Source: Neodontobutis hainanensis
Lineage: Eukaryota; Chordata; Actinopteri; Gobiiformes; Odontobutidae
Length of the DNA: 64,000 nucleotides
Direction: 5' to 3'
NCBI GenBank assembly: GCA_024349245.1
Contig: JALDNG010000022.1
Location: forward strand, 3,551,501-3,615,500
Shown here: positions 1 to 11,864 of the stretch, piece after piece
Numbering within the stretch: the stretch's first letter is position 1
Layout of the letters: each line of letters begins with the position of its first letter
The notes under the pieces: generated by a model
The model's database searches: none
What the model saw: the letters and a program-made list of their open reading frames with translations, nothing else
Told to the model about the DNA's origin: nothing
Position numbers and translations under genes: made by a program

Positions 1-1050
1 TGAAGACAGCCTATTGCTAACGCTATGATTTTGATTTCATATTTAAGTCTTAATTTGCAAGTCAAGAAGGCCAAGACCAGAGTCTATCAAGACCCAGACA
101 AGACCTTTAGGGATTGTGATTGAGGCAAGACCATGGCAGTGTAAAACAAAGTGAAGAAAAAGACTATTGGAACTGGACCATACATTGATAGGATGCCAGG
201 AAACAGCTTTAAAATCCAAACACTTAATAAGTTAAGTCTTATACCAAGATAAGATTGAATTTGAGGCAAGACCTTAAAAAAGTGGTTTTAAGACTGGTCT
301 CCAATACTACTACACTAATTAAAGAAGTATTTTGTAGGACTTGAAGAATACAGATTATTATTATAGCTGGCCTATGTTCTAAAGAAAAATAAATAATTAG
401 GGGATGATAAAAATAGTTCAATAGCAAAAGATGTGCTGTTTAATGCATTCTGCTACTAAAGAAGCAACAAAGAGAACATATGAAGCAATACAAAAGGCAT
501 TAAATGAAAACTGCAATTATAAACCTCACACCTTTTCCTCACTAGATCATGTGAACATCTACGGTAGCCCTGCGAGGACATGCCGTTTCCATGCACAAAG
601 TCAAATTTGCATAACCATGGCATTCTCCTAAGCCTTCATGCAAGATTAGGTGCAATAAAGAAACATATCTGCGCTTCTGTTCCATTTTTGTTTAGTTTAT
701 CCACTCTGGGCTGTTGTTCCCTAATATTTAGGTGCAATTCTATTAAAGTGTATTGCACAGTGTATATTTTAAGTGACAATGCACTTTCATACTTAAACGG
801 GATTTGAGGTTAATGCTCCAGGCCTGAGAATTGCTGCAGTAACAACAGGAAGTTAACATTATTATTAGACCCCATTACTTAATGTAGCGGTCCTGCTGCC
901 ATGCTCTAATGTGATCATTACGTACCATTATAGAATAACAATATTCTACTGTCTAAACTTTGTTAAACAACTTGAGAGTTTGTTTTTTAATGAATTCCTT
1001 AGCTAAAGATATAGGGGGATATCATGTCTTTGTTCAGAATACTCTCATCT

Positions 1051-1330
1051 GATTGGTTAAAGGCAAGTATGCCAGGAGATTAGTGTCTGAACACCGAGGG
1101 TTCATTGGTTTAAAGGTGAGGATTTTGCACCAATCAGGAGCACTCCTGTGTTTTATGTTCTGGTTTGAATCTGTGTGCCAGTGATTGACAGATTACCGTT
1201 TGGCAATCCATCTATCCTTGGGTCCATGAAGGCTACATCTCGGCCAATCACAGAGCGGCAGCCAAACTCCGCCCCTGGCCTGCACCGGCCCAACAGGAAA
1301 CCAACTCCAGATGCAACCCCTGGAGGAAGG
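1051..1330 (+). promoter_or_regulatory. CCAAT/GC-box cluster with a possible first exon
   Basis: Two ATTGG words (in GATTGGTTAAAGG at 1051 and CATTGGTTTAAAGG at 1103), CCAATCAGG at 1130, CCAATCAC at 1243 and the GC box CTCCGCCCC at 1267 form a compact NF-Y/Sp1-like group. 36 bases past the GC box an ATG (1311) starts six codons and meets a strong donor, G|GTGAGT, at 1330. This looks like a TATA-less promoter and a short first coding exon. No second exon was identified, so the call is tentative. Confidence 0.3.
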
Positions 1331-1339
1331 TGAGTACTT

Positions 1340-4300
1340 CAGATGCAGCTCAGCGCTAACCAGAACCAGGCCTGGGTTGCCTCGCTCTCAGCCTGCACAA
1401 TGAACCTTTTCTGGGCCTGAGGGGAGAAGGGGGTGGGGGTCCATATTAGAAGTGGGGGTCCATGTAGAAGCTTGAGAAAATTTGGCTGGAGTTCAGTTAC
1501 TTTAGTCAAACAAAAAGCACCGTCGCCAGAAGTCACTTTACACTGATGTCAGCTGTCGTCGTAGCAACCAGAGAAAAAAAACTAATTTGCATTCTTTTGG
1601 AAATGCACACATGTGCCTCGTTTTCAAATATGTAATCACATCCAATTTGCATTTACAAATAACAACACGCAAAGCTGGAAGGAATACAAGAAAAGCTCTG
1701 AAAACTAAATCTATAAATCTTGGAGTTGGAAGAAAGAGACGACACTTTGACTGTTAATTATGAACAGAAAGGCAAAGTACTGATTTGTAGAACAACAGTT
1801 GGAAAACACCAAAGAACATGTCGGTTTTTGAGCAAGTAAACAGTGCAAATACACCACAAACTTGACAAACCTGCAGACCAGAGTGTCTCACTGAAAATAG
1901 CAACATATTCATGTCAGTAAAGGGAACGGTGCATGCTCTTTGTAACCTGTGGTAATGACGTGATGAAGACAAAAATAGGTTCAGTGGAAAATTTCTGTTT
2001 AATAAAAAGACGGAAATTTGCCTCAAGTTGAGCGGAGATGGAAAGGTTTATCTCAAAGTTTATCTCTGGCTGTCTTTGTGCAGCCATTTTTCTGTTGTAT
2101 GTGAAAAGTGTGGACAGCGTTGCAGGTCTTTAACTCAGAGAACCGGAAACAGGACTATAAACACAGATATCTGTGCTTATAAGTGCGTAAAATTTAATAA
2201 GGATACACTGTAAATCAAAGAAAGTGAGACAGTAAATCCAAGGCAGTTTTTATTTGCTTGCGTTTGATAAAAGGATCCAAATGCTTTACATGATGTGGCA
2301 TTCTTCAGTGCCTCAGGTGAGCTAAGAAAAACACAAGAAAACCAGAACAGGATTAACTTTAGAATAAATCTATTACTGCTAAGTAAATTATGTACAAGGA
2401 TATGTTGCTCTGTGGCTTGTTGTTTACTGCCAAAGAAAACAAGCTGGTGAGCCAAGTTGGGAAGAAAACCCAAAAGTTGCAGAAATGGACAAAGAAGATA
2501 AGCTGATTGATTGATTAGTTGGAGCGGTGTGGCTTTGAGGAGAAGTGAGAGATGGGATGCTAGACAGTGCAGTGGATGGAAAAGCTCTTAAAAGGTAGGG
2601 TGACCTCTGGTCTGCTCCATCAGCCTGATGCCTGCTCTGTTTGTGCGAACATGGAGACATAAATCTTTGGCTTTAAATGAGGCCTGAATGACCACACAGA
2701 GAGTGAGGTCGCTCTGTTCAGTTTCTGCACTGCCCAACGCCCGGGACACACATCTACATGTAAGAGTGGTCAGGAGACAAAACACCTCAGGTTCATTTTG
2801 GCAACATTCTTTATACATTTAAAATTTTTATAAAGAGAATAAAGTTGCCAATTACTACATCGACGTTAACACTGGACTCAAAAGTGGCAAAAATCTAAAT
2901 TGGTCATGACAGTGTGTAAAGGCTATAAGTTTACGTCAACATGTACATAGATATTTTTTAATCTTCTTTTTCCTAAGAGCATTGTATTCTGTCATCTCTG
3001 TTGGAAACACTCCCACAAGTCCATGTTACAAGTCGTTTAGAGTAGACCACTAGGTGAGAATTAACAATATGCCAGTACCAGTAAATAACATTCCAATGAA
3101 GAATGAAATTTAACATTTTAAACATTGTCTTACACAAATTGATGAATTCTGTAGGCTGTCAAGTTAGACCTAAGACCCTATACTGGATCCGCCAATATTG
3201 TTTACGTCATTACAATATACAGTAAGTTGTTCATTACACAACTATAAGCTTGTGTAAATTTAGTTAAGACATCACTAGGCTGAGAAAAATGACCAGGACA
3301 CACTGAAATCAGATTTGGTACAATTAATGTGAAAGTTCAACAAACAAAGATCTCACAGAAATCTCGTATGGGCTCTCGTATACACTGTGTGAACGCAGCC
3401 TTATTCTCTGTGAGTTTAGGTGTCAAAGGTTGGCTACACAAAGCTGGAGGGCTATAATTTAGTGCAACTGTTGGAGCCAATCACAGACACAAACACAGTG
3501 GCCACACTCCGCCCCTTCAGCCACACGCCTGTCGCCACAGCTCCTCTCGGCACACGACACACTGTCTTCTCAGGACACTAGACCCAAACCTGCACTTCCT
3601 TTCATTTCCCCTTCACAAACAAATGTATATCAAGGTAGTACACTGTAGGAAACTGGAAAAGAATTTTTGCCACATTGGCTGCAACACATTATGAAGTTAT
3701 CCAGTGGTCACAAATCTGAGGGCCATGTAAAACCTCCCGCACTTTTCTCACAGTGAAATCATAAGTGCATACAAACAAACTCGTCCCAAACACGGCCAAA
3801 GATTGTACGCTAGGTCTACTACTAATTGACTGGGAAGGCTCGGAGAGGGGGAAACACAAGGCTTTGGGACATAACATAGTGAAGCAACCACAATTCATCC
3901 AAAGGGAGTAAAAGCAAAACAACTGGCTACGGTACTGTGCCGTTTCATATTTCACTAAAGACATGACACATACACGTCTTTCTCTTTGTTTTGTTGTCTT
4001 GTAATAAAAAAACATGAATTGATTAAAGGCACACTTCTGAGTCTAGTCTGTCTCACACATGGGATGGGGTAACACTTTGGAAAAAAAGCTTAATGCAAAT
4101 TTCGAGTGAAAATCACAAATCTTCTGTTGAGTAATTTTTTTGTTTGTACATAATAATTGCTTTCATATGAGGATCTGTACTTCTGGTCAAAGACTTGTGG
4201 AGACATTAGGGGGCACTGTTGCACCATGTCCAGTAGAAGTAAAAGTACCTCAACATTCACATATTGTAACTCCGGCTGGCTTTTTCCCTCCAAAACTTGC

Positions 4301-5094
4301 ATCCCTCGTTCTGGTGGAGCCCTCAATAGACAGGAAATGGGCTGGAGCTAGAAGACGTATTTGACATTTTAAAGGCACTGGTTGCATCTGAGGTAAATCT
4401 GAAGCCATGCAAATCCTGCTGATGTTGTTGTGTCTGCTGGATTGGATGAGCTGTGTGGAGCTATGTTAGGATGTGAGCTTGAATAAAACATGGCCTTCAT
4501 CAGGAATGACCGAAAATCTGCGTCACAGCCTGGCTCACTTCATGAGTCTTCGTGAGTCATTATGCTGTGGTAAATGTTAGACTTGTCAGTAAAGAGACGG
4601 TCTGATACTTGGAGAAAAGGAGTAAAGGCAGTTGAATCATGTAAAAGGTCACATTGATAACCATGTGTTTGAAATGAAAAAGGTCTAACATCTGTTGTAA
4701 GGAAAAAAAAGAAGAGTGTATTTCTGTGTTTGTTCGATATAAACATGGTCTGCATTGTAATCTGGGCAGTCTGGATCTCAATCGTAGACACTGACAAACA
4801 CACCTCCACACTCAGCTCTTCCCTAAACATTTATACACTTATTGAGGAAACAGGAAAATAATTTATCTCCCTTGATGTCTCACTGTGAACACCTGGGTGG
4901 AGAGTTATGACTGGAAATGAATGTAAATTGAGAATTTACCAGGCTTTCAAGTATTTCCTGGACAGTGATGATCTATCTATGATCTAAAATGATAATGATG
5001 ATAATTATGAACATGTGATTTCATGTTGTTGATTCAGTGCCATTTGGAAGTACAAGATATTCTGACACCAGGTATTGATGAGTATTGGGATTGG
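1340..5094. other. scfd2 intron/downstream sequence, no gene seen
   Basis: No convincing exon, RNA gene or mobile element. 3475-3560 contains CCAATCAC and CTCCGCCCC words like those at 1.24 kb. The short open frames here have no family resemblance. The last few hundred bases become progressively A-rich. Confidence 0.5.
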
Positions 5095-5430
5095 CAGACG
5101 GAAAACCAAAAATTTAATTAAAATCAAACAAATAACACCATAAAAAAAAACACTAAAACTTGTCAAAGAAATGCCAAATAAGACCAAAGCAAAATTACAG
5201 CTAAATAACTCTTAAAAAGATTAAAACAATGCAAAAAGATCAAAAATCACTAAAATTATAGTAAAAAGAGCCCAATCAAAACTGAAAAGGAAAACAAGAA
5301 CTAGAAACAAAACGAACAAGACTCAAAAAAGGGAAACAAAATGACACTATGAAAGGCCATAATAGGACAACCACCCAAAAGCTCAAATGGGACCAAAACA
5401 ACACCAAAGATTGAAACGGACAGTAAATAA
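5095..5430 (+). repeat. strand-asymmetric A-rich degenerate array
   Basis: The plus strand is dominated by A with short recurring words such as AACAAG, ACCAAA, AAAATGACAC and AAAAAGAT, and almost no T runs. Similar text recurs at 9310-9410 and 9890-10000. It looks like a decayed low-complexity minisatellite. Confidence 0.6.
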
Positions 5431-5954
5431 ACAGTATCTAATCCAAATCCAATTCCTAATTGAAATTGCAACTTTATTTTATAAAGCAACACAGAATGTT
5501 GCAGGACGTTTAACATTTTTTAAAAATCCATTCCCAAATATGTGGTAACTTTATAATAACTACAAACTAGTAAGCAGTAATAGTAGTATTGACGGTAATT
5601 ACCAAATGAACAATGTTTATTACTAATAGGATTAAAAATGTAATAAATTAAACTTCTGCTTAATAGTGTGTAGTTGCTGTATTACAGATTTTCCGAGACG
5701 CAGGGGAACTTATCATTAAATGTGACACATGGAGAAAGGATACATGCTTTAAGATTCTGGGAATACGGCACAAGACCACCGCTGTGTGATGCTATCAGCA
5801 AACAGAAAAATGCAGCTGGGTCATGATTCTCCTCTAGGACCACATTCATAAAGTGAGTCAGCCAGTTATGATCACAACAAATGTTTACTGTCACAAAAAG
5901 GGCATAAAAAAAAAGACACACAGACACACAGACACACAGACACACAGACACACA

Positions 5955-6027
<73 letters not shown>

Positions 6028-6040
6028 ACACTCACACACA

Positions 6041-6136
<96 letters not shown>

Positions 6137-9100
6137 TGAAGCCATTACGGGTTAAAGACCACATTATAAAGTCTAACAGGCTTATTTTTACATTTGTTTT
6201 TTTACAAGTTCACACAAAAGAGAGACAGAAATGAAGAATTAGGAAACATAAGCCAAAGTCTGGGATGATGCTGGCAGAGAAAGAAATTCTTTCAAATTAG
6301 AGGGGAAGAGATGTTGATTTGCCCCTCACCTGGTTCATAGTGAAGGCCATAGACATTTTCCGTGATTGTGACACAAAAAAGGTGTTAAATCAACTATTCT
6401 TAAATGTAAAACTTCAAAATTAGTGACGTGAGCATGTCAAACCTACTCAAAAACTATGGAAGAGGATTAGGGCCACTGTTAAAATGTAAGGGTATAAATA
6501 AGGGGAGAGTTCTGAGATTACAGTCAGAATTGTGAAGATAAAAGTCAGAATTGGTCAACTCAAAACACTTATTGGGGAAGTAGTCACCTTGTATTCATTT
6601 GGATCACTAATTTTAGGTTTCACAATTACATTTTCAATTAATACTCCCTAATTGATTTGAACAGTTTATTGTTGCCATGGCAACGGGACAGCTGTCTGTT
6701 CACGGTGAGTTCATTGTGGGTCACTTTGTGGTTTTGTTTGAAAATGAATAAACAAACTGGTTCACTTCTCACTCTTCTCCTATACACAGATGTTCTTACT
6801 GTTAAAATGAAAAAGAAATCTATATATTCAAACATTTTTCAATTGCAATTTATCAATTGTATCATTTTATTATTAGGATTTAAAAACAAAAAACACATGT
6901 ATATATCTCACACATCTATCATTTGTGACGAGGCTAAGGGGATGAGTGGTAATTGATCTTGTGGCCATTAAAATGTAATCTATTTAAAGACTGCCTCCAC
7001 TTCCACTACACTACATAGTCCACACAGTAGGCTAAGTATTGGAGTAAAAAATATACTTTAATGTTACATATATTGATAAATGTGCAACAATATTAGATAT
7101 TTACAACCTATTGTGGATGTTTAGTTTATGTCTTATATTATATATGTATTTTTGTGTTAAAGCATTAATGAATTAACGCCTACAATTATTTTATCGTGAA
7201 TTAACTTTGACCGATTAGTACTGTGAAAGATGTTGGTTTGAAGAATATTCTTAGGATCACAACAAATGACTGCACATATGAGCCGCCCTCATGACGCAGC
7301 ATCACAAGAAGAATACAGAGTTGTATGAAAAGGAGAGAACTATAAAAGCGACGGTGTTACAACGTACGCCAACTATTGCCCTCACCGGAGACTAGTGGAC
7401 ATCGCAATGCAACCATAATTACCTCCCTGCATTACAGTGCATTATATTGATGAACATGAAAATACAAAACAGAAATTTATATTGTTTATTATGTTATAAT
7501 GCTATGATCGAGACTCTGGACATAACTTGTTTTTCTATAACAGACTAAACAAAATATTAATGCCCTGGCAGTGGCAAATATTTTTGGTTTAATATTTAAT
7601 TTGATTACATTAATGTTTAAGTTGAGATTTACAAAAAATATTTTAACTGCTACTAACTTTTAACTGCTATAAAAAGCACCTTATTTGTTTAAAGTGTTTG
7701 CAAACCAAATGTTATTGCACTTTTGTTCATATAGCAGTACTTTTAAAATAAAAGCTCTCTGTGAGTAGTGCTGAAACATGGTGGTTTTCTGCACCCACAG
7801 CAGTTCCTCTGTTATATACAGATAGCGTGCCACTGTTAACACTCACCAAAAACTCACCAAAAGCCCATATAAACCCAGTGTGAGCCTAGTCTCAGTGCAT
7901 CCACATGGACAACAGAAGGTGTATGTGTACTGTGTTTACTGATGTGTCAAAGAGCAGGGCTGGACATGGAGGCCAGAATGAAAGAAAGCACACACGGGCC
8001 ACAGACTACATGGCTGCCCCATCACTTTAAGTGGGTTAAATATCAAGATCTCTTTGTTTCAATTCCGGTCACATCATCAAAATGTTTTTATAACCTTTGC
8101 TGTTTTCATAATGCACAGACACTACTGCAACATTATAGGAAAGACAAAACAAAGACTTGGACTAAATCATTCAAATCATGTTCTTTTAAGTAAAAAACAC
8201 GCAAGTTGTGTAGGTAACATCTTATAAGTTACCAAGGCAAAACCTGTAATGATCCATCTATTTTCCCTCAGGTCTCTGCAAAATCCAACTCCAACCAAGA
8301 GTTTCTGAGGTCACGCAAAATTTATATACTTCATAACGGTTGTGGAAACATATCCGTTTTGCATTTATCTTTCTGTAACATTTCATTTATATTTTATTAA
8401 AACAAAATAACGTATCCTTGTAAGTTAAATGATCAGTTTTGACTTTTTGGAGTGACCACAATATGAGGTTCCACATTTTATGTAACAGTTGCACATACTG
8501 TTGAAGTGATGATGCATGGTTGACCTCTTATTTATATGTGTGTGTGTATATGTGTGGATAACAATCACAGTGCTGCTCTGCTGACCCTGGCTGGACAGAG
8601 GCCGAAATAGAACAATGCAAACAACATTACCCTGGATTTGTACTGCACAAACATTCCCAGAGTCTTAAGCCCGCAGCTCAGCTAAAAACACTGACAGGAG
8701 GGGCGACAACACAAGCGCCCACCATTATTACGCCCTTGTGCTTGGAAAACATCACTTGTCTTTTGACTATTATGCTATTTCCCACATTTGCCAATAAAAT
8801 GTGTCTTTCTCTTCCCCCAGTTGCCTTACTTGAGCCAAATTACACACACTGTATCCTGACATGATTTGCGCTTTCATAGATTTCATCATATCTCTGTCAA
8901 ATCAAAACTAGCAAGTATGATAACACGAATCAAACAACCTCCACTGGGGTTTGGGAAATATCTTGAGAAAGTCTGGGAGAAGGAGCCACAGATGGATTGC
9001 TACAACAAACTTCAACTCTTTTTACCTCATTTGCTGTTGTTTCTTATCTCCTGTGAGTCTAACAGATCACCTCCGCTTCCCAGAAATCTCAGATCTCAAA

Positions 9101-9309
9101 AAATGGTGACGGCCCACTTTTGCTTCAACAGCTTGACAACCTTTTCTCGCACTTTCAGTCCACATTGGTTGTTTTTGTTAAGAGAGTTTGGTGGGTTTAG
9201 GCTCAAGGCAGGTTTGATTATCTGCGTGCCATCTCTCCACGTTCCAGCTGGGTCTTGTATCTACAAAAACTCCAGCGCTGACAACGTGTAGCTGTTATTC
9301 TCAGCTGTA
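5431..9309. other. non-coding sequence between repeats, no gene seen
   Basis: Apart from the CA array, I see AT-rich unique sequence. A 141-codon frame at 8866-9291 has no recognisable motif, and its composition is the same as its surroundings. No element boundaries were found. Confidence 0.5.
5915..6135 (+). repeat. compound CA microsatellite
   Basis: The array begins with several copies of an 8-base ACACACAG unit and turns into pure CA. It is interrupted by three CTCACACACA units at 6020-6046, then continues as pure CA to 6133. On either strand it opens spurious frames of Thr-His or Cys-Val. Confidence 0.97.
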
Positions 9310-9410
9310 ATGGGGTTCCCACACACAAAATGACACTAAGAAGGGAGAAAAACTAGTAAGTAAAAGAGACAAAATGAGATTCATAAGAGACAAAATGATA
9401 CAGTCATATA
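9310..9410 (+). repeat. AAAATGA / GAGACAAAATGA tandem-like repeat
   Basis: The words CACAAAATGACAC, GAGACAAAATGAGA and GAGACAAAATGATA recur at about 30-40-base spacing. It is the same kind of A-rich purine strand as at 5.1-5.4 kb. Confidence 0.55.
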
Positions 9411-9471
9411 AAAATAATAAAAAGTATATTATAAAAGATTATGACTAAATTAACACTGTATAAAATGTAAC

Positions 9472-9648
9472 AAAAAAAAACACATTGGTGATTTTTTTTT
9501 TTGTCTTTTTGCCTATTTGATAGTAGATAGTAGTCTGACAAGAAACAGGGTGAAACCAGGCATAACATTGGGCAAAAGTGAACTTGAGTTCTTAAGGTCT
9601 CTGGAGTAGCACCTGGTATGCTACCAGGTGAGCCACTGAGGCGCCCCA
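9472..9648 (-). mobile_element. tRNA-derived SINE
   Basis: Read on the minus strand, the element starts GGGGCGCCTCAGTGGCTCACCTGG, which resembles the A-box half of a tRNA-derived promoter. It passes a region like CCTGGTTTCACCCTGTTTC, and ends in TCTACTATCAAATAGGCAAAAAG plus an A-rich tail (plus-strand poly-T and poly-A runs near 9472-9502). This matches the layout of common teleost tRNA SINEs. The B box is degraded. Confidence 0.6.
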
Positions 9649-9889
9649 ACAAATATATTTTTGTATTATACTGTCACAATATAATTTCTTGCATTTAAAG
9701 TTCTTGAAAATTTTTAAATAAATTTAATGCAATAATGTCCTCTCAGGGCTACTGTATGTGCTCACCAGCTGTGGAAAGGAAAGGTGTAACACCACTTAAA
9801 AGGACTAAACAGTTCTAAAATAAAAAAAAAGCAAAAATAATCAAATGTACTGATTGATACTAATATGGAGCTAATGTTACTAAAAAGCC

Positions 9890-10000
9890 TTAATTATTTT
9901 AAAGAACCAAACCAAACAAATCAAAGCAAAAAGCAAAAAGATTAAAAAAAAAAAAATCAAACAAACCTCAAAAAACACAGTAGACAAAACAACACACAAG
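9890..10000 (+). repeat. A-rich AAACAAA / CAAAAAG low-complexity stretch
   Basis: The sequence runs as ACCAAACCAAACAAATCAAAG, then AAAAAGCAAAAAG and a long A run. The purine strand bias is the same as in the two upstream A-rich stretches. No coding sense. Confidence 0.55.
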
Positions 10001-10554
10001 AGTAACAATTTGTTAAACTTAGTTTGGAGCGATTGTGCACGACAAGCAAAATAATTCAGGATTTTAAACTTATTCCCATTTCCCCTGACTTTTTATAACG
10101 ACTCAACACTATCCAGGTTTTCCAGATACGTTGGAGACAGGTATAAGGACAACACTCTGCTATAGCGGCGACGTTTGACGGGCCTGCTGTGGAGTAAGTA
10201 ATGCTTGAAGTGTGGCTGTAAATCTTCTGTCGCCCCTCATGCCTTTTCCCTCAGTGAAGACGTCTCGCTTCTCGTTGTCTCCTGTCGTGTCCCGCACAGA
10301 TGGTAAACACATCACCGAGGGTTTGTCTGTCTGTTTGTCCTTCCTGATGCAGCGCAGGACCCAGCTCCTAAACAGGGTCCGAACACATGACACTTCTCTA
10401 AGAGGAACTGACTCCGCAAACACAGTCCGTGACAATTATGTCACTGGGTGTTATGCTTATTCTTAGTTTATACTAAGCCTTCATGTACCTACAAGGTGAG
10501 GCAAGCGCTTAATGCTGTACCGGACAAGACAAGACAAAAACTACTTAATGTAAA
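10001..10554. other. GC-richer unique stretch before Rex3, no recognised gene
   Basis: 10150-10450 is richer in GC than its flanks and is open on both strands (84 codons plus, 91 codons minus). CCCTCAG at 10246-10252 followed by CCGCACAG|ATGG resembles splice signals. No family resemblance was found in any frame, and it does not match the missing part of scfd2. Confidence 0.35.
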
Positions 10555-10670
10555 ACAAAATAGTCGGGCTCACCTCCACGCACAGCCTGGGCTCTGGAAC
10601 CCAAATCCTCGAGAGAGGCTGGACTCTCCACTACTCTGGAGTTGCCTGCGGTGAGAGGCGGCGGGCCGGT

Positions 10671-11590
10671 GTGGGTTTGCTCATTGCCCCCCGGCTCAGC
10701 CGCCATGTGTTGGAGTTCACCCCGGTGAACGAGAGGGTCGCTTCCCTGCGCCTTCGGGTTGGGGATAGGTCTCTCACTGTTGTTTGTGCTTACGGGCCAA
10801 ATGGTAGTGTAGAGTACCCGGCCTTCTTGGAGTCTCTGGGAGGGGTGCTGGAAAGTGCTCCAACCGGGGACTCCATTGTTCTACTGGGGGACTTCAATGC
10901 TCACGTGGGTAGCGACAGTGACACCTGGAGGGGCGTGATTGGGAGGAACGGCCCCCCTGATCTGAACCCGAGTGGTGTTCTGTTATTGGACTGCTGTGCT
11001 AGCAACAGTTTGTCCATAACGAACACCATGTTCAAGCATAAGGGTGTCCATCAGTGCACGTGGCACCAGGACACCCTAGGCCGGAGGTCGATGATCGACT
11101 TTGTAGTTGTTTCATCTGACCTCCGACCGTATGTCTTGGACACTCGGGTGAAGAGAGGGGCGGAGCTGTCAACTGATCTGGTGAGTTGGATCCGATGGCG
11201 GGGGAGAAGGCGGGACAGACTTGGCAGACCCAAACGTACTGTGAGGGTCTGTTGGGAACGTTTGGCCAAGTCCCCTGTCAGAGAGATCTTCAACTCCCAC
11301 CTCCGACAGAGCTTCGACCAGATCCCGAGGGAGACTGGAGACATTGAGTCCGAGTGGACCATGTTCTCCACCTCCATTGTCGACGCAGCCACTCGAAGCT
11401 GTGGCCGCAAAGTCTCCGGTGCCTGTCGTGGCGGCAATCCCCGAACCCGGTGGTGGACACCGGAAGTAAGGGATGCCGTCAAGCTGAAGAAGGAGACCTA
11501 TCAAGCCTGGTTGGCTTGTGGGACTCCTGAGGCAGCTGATAGGTACCGGCAGGCCAAGCGGGCTGCAGCACGGGTGGTTGTGGAGGCAAA
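10671..11590 (+). pseudogene. Rex3 endonuclease domain (defective)
   Basis: The open frame carries recognisable AP-endonuclease segments: IVLLGDFNAHVG near 10875, RRSMIDFVVVSSDLRPY near 11083-11130, and RNPRTRWWTPEVRDAV-like sequence near 11435-11480. At 11169-11190 the frame reads LSTDLVSW where the family reads STDHH followed by LVVSW. The catalytic His of the SDH-type motif is therefore deleted in frame. After about 11590 the reading frame shifts and runs to an early stop at 11730. The domain is almost certainly inactive. Confidence 0.85.
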
Positions 11591-11864
11591 ACTCGGGTCT
11601 GGGAGGAGTTCGGTGAGGCCATGGAAAAGACTATCGGTCGGCCTCAAGAAATTCTGGCAAACTGTCCGACGCCTCAGGAGGGGAAGCAGTGCCCTGCCAA
11701 CACTGTTTACAGTGGAGGTGGAAATCTGCTGACCTCAACTGGGGATATTGTTGGACGGTGGAAGGAATACTGAGGATCTCCTCAACCCCACCGACACGTC
11801 TTCCAATGAGGAAGCAGAGGCCGAGGGCTCAGAGGTGGACTCGTCCATCACTCAGGCTGAAGTC

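Noticed and set aside
5682..6155. Long Cys/Val and Thr/His open frames on both strands
   Set aside because: They are translations of the CA/GT microsatellite and carry no coding signal.
8866..9291. 141-codon plus-strand frame
   Set aside because: No family resemblance, no promoter or splice support.
11051..11504. Minus-strand frames of 143 and 111 codons
   Set aside because: They are antisense shadows of the Rex3 endonuclease coding region.
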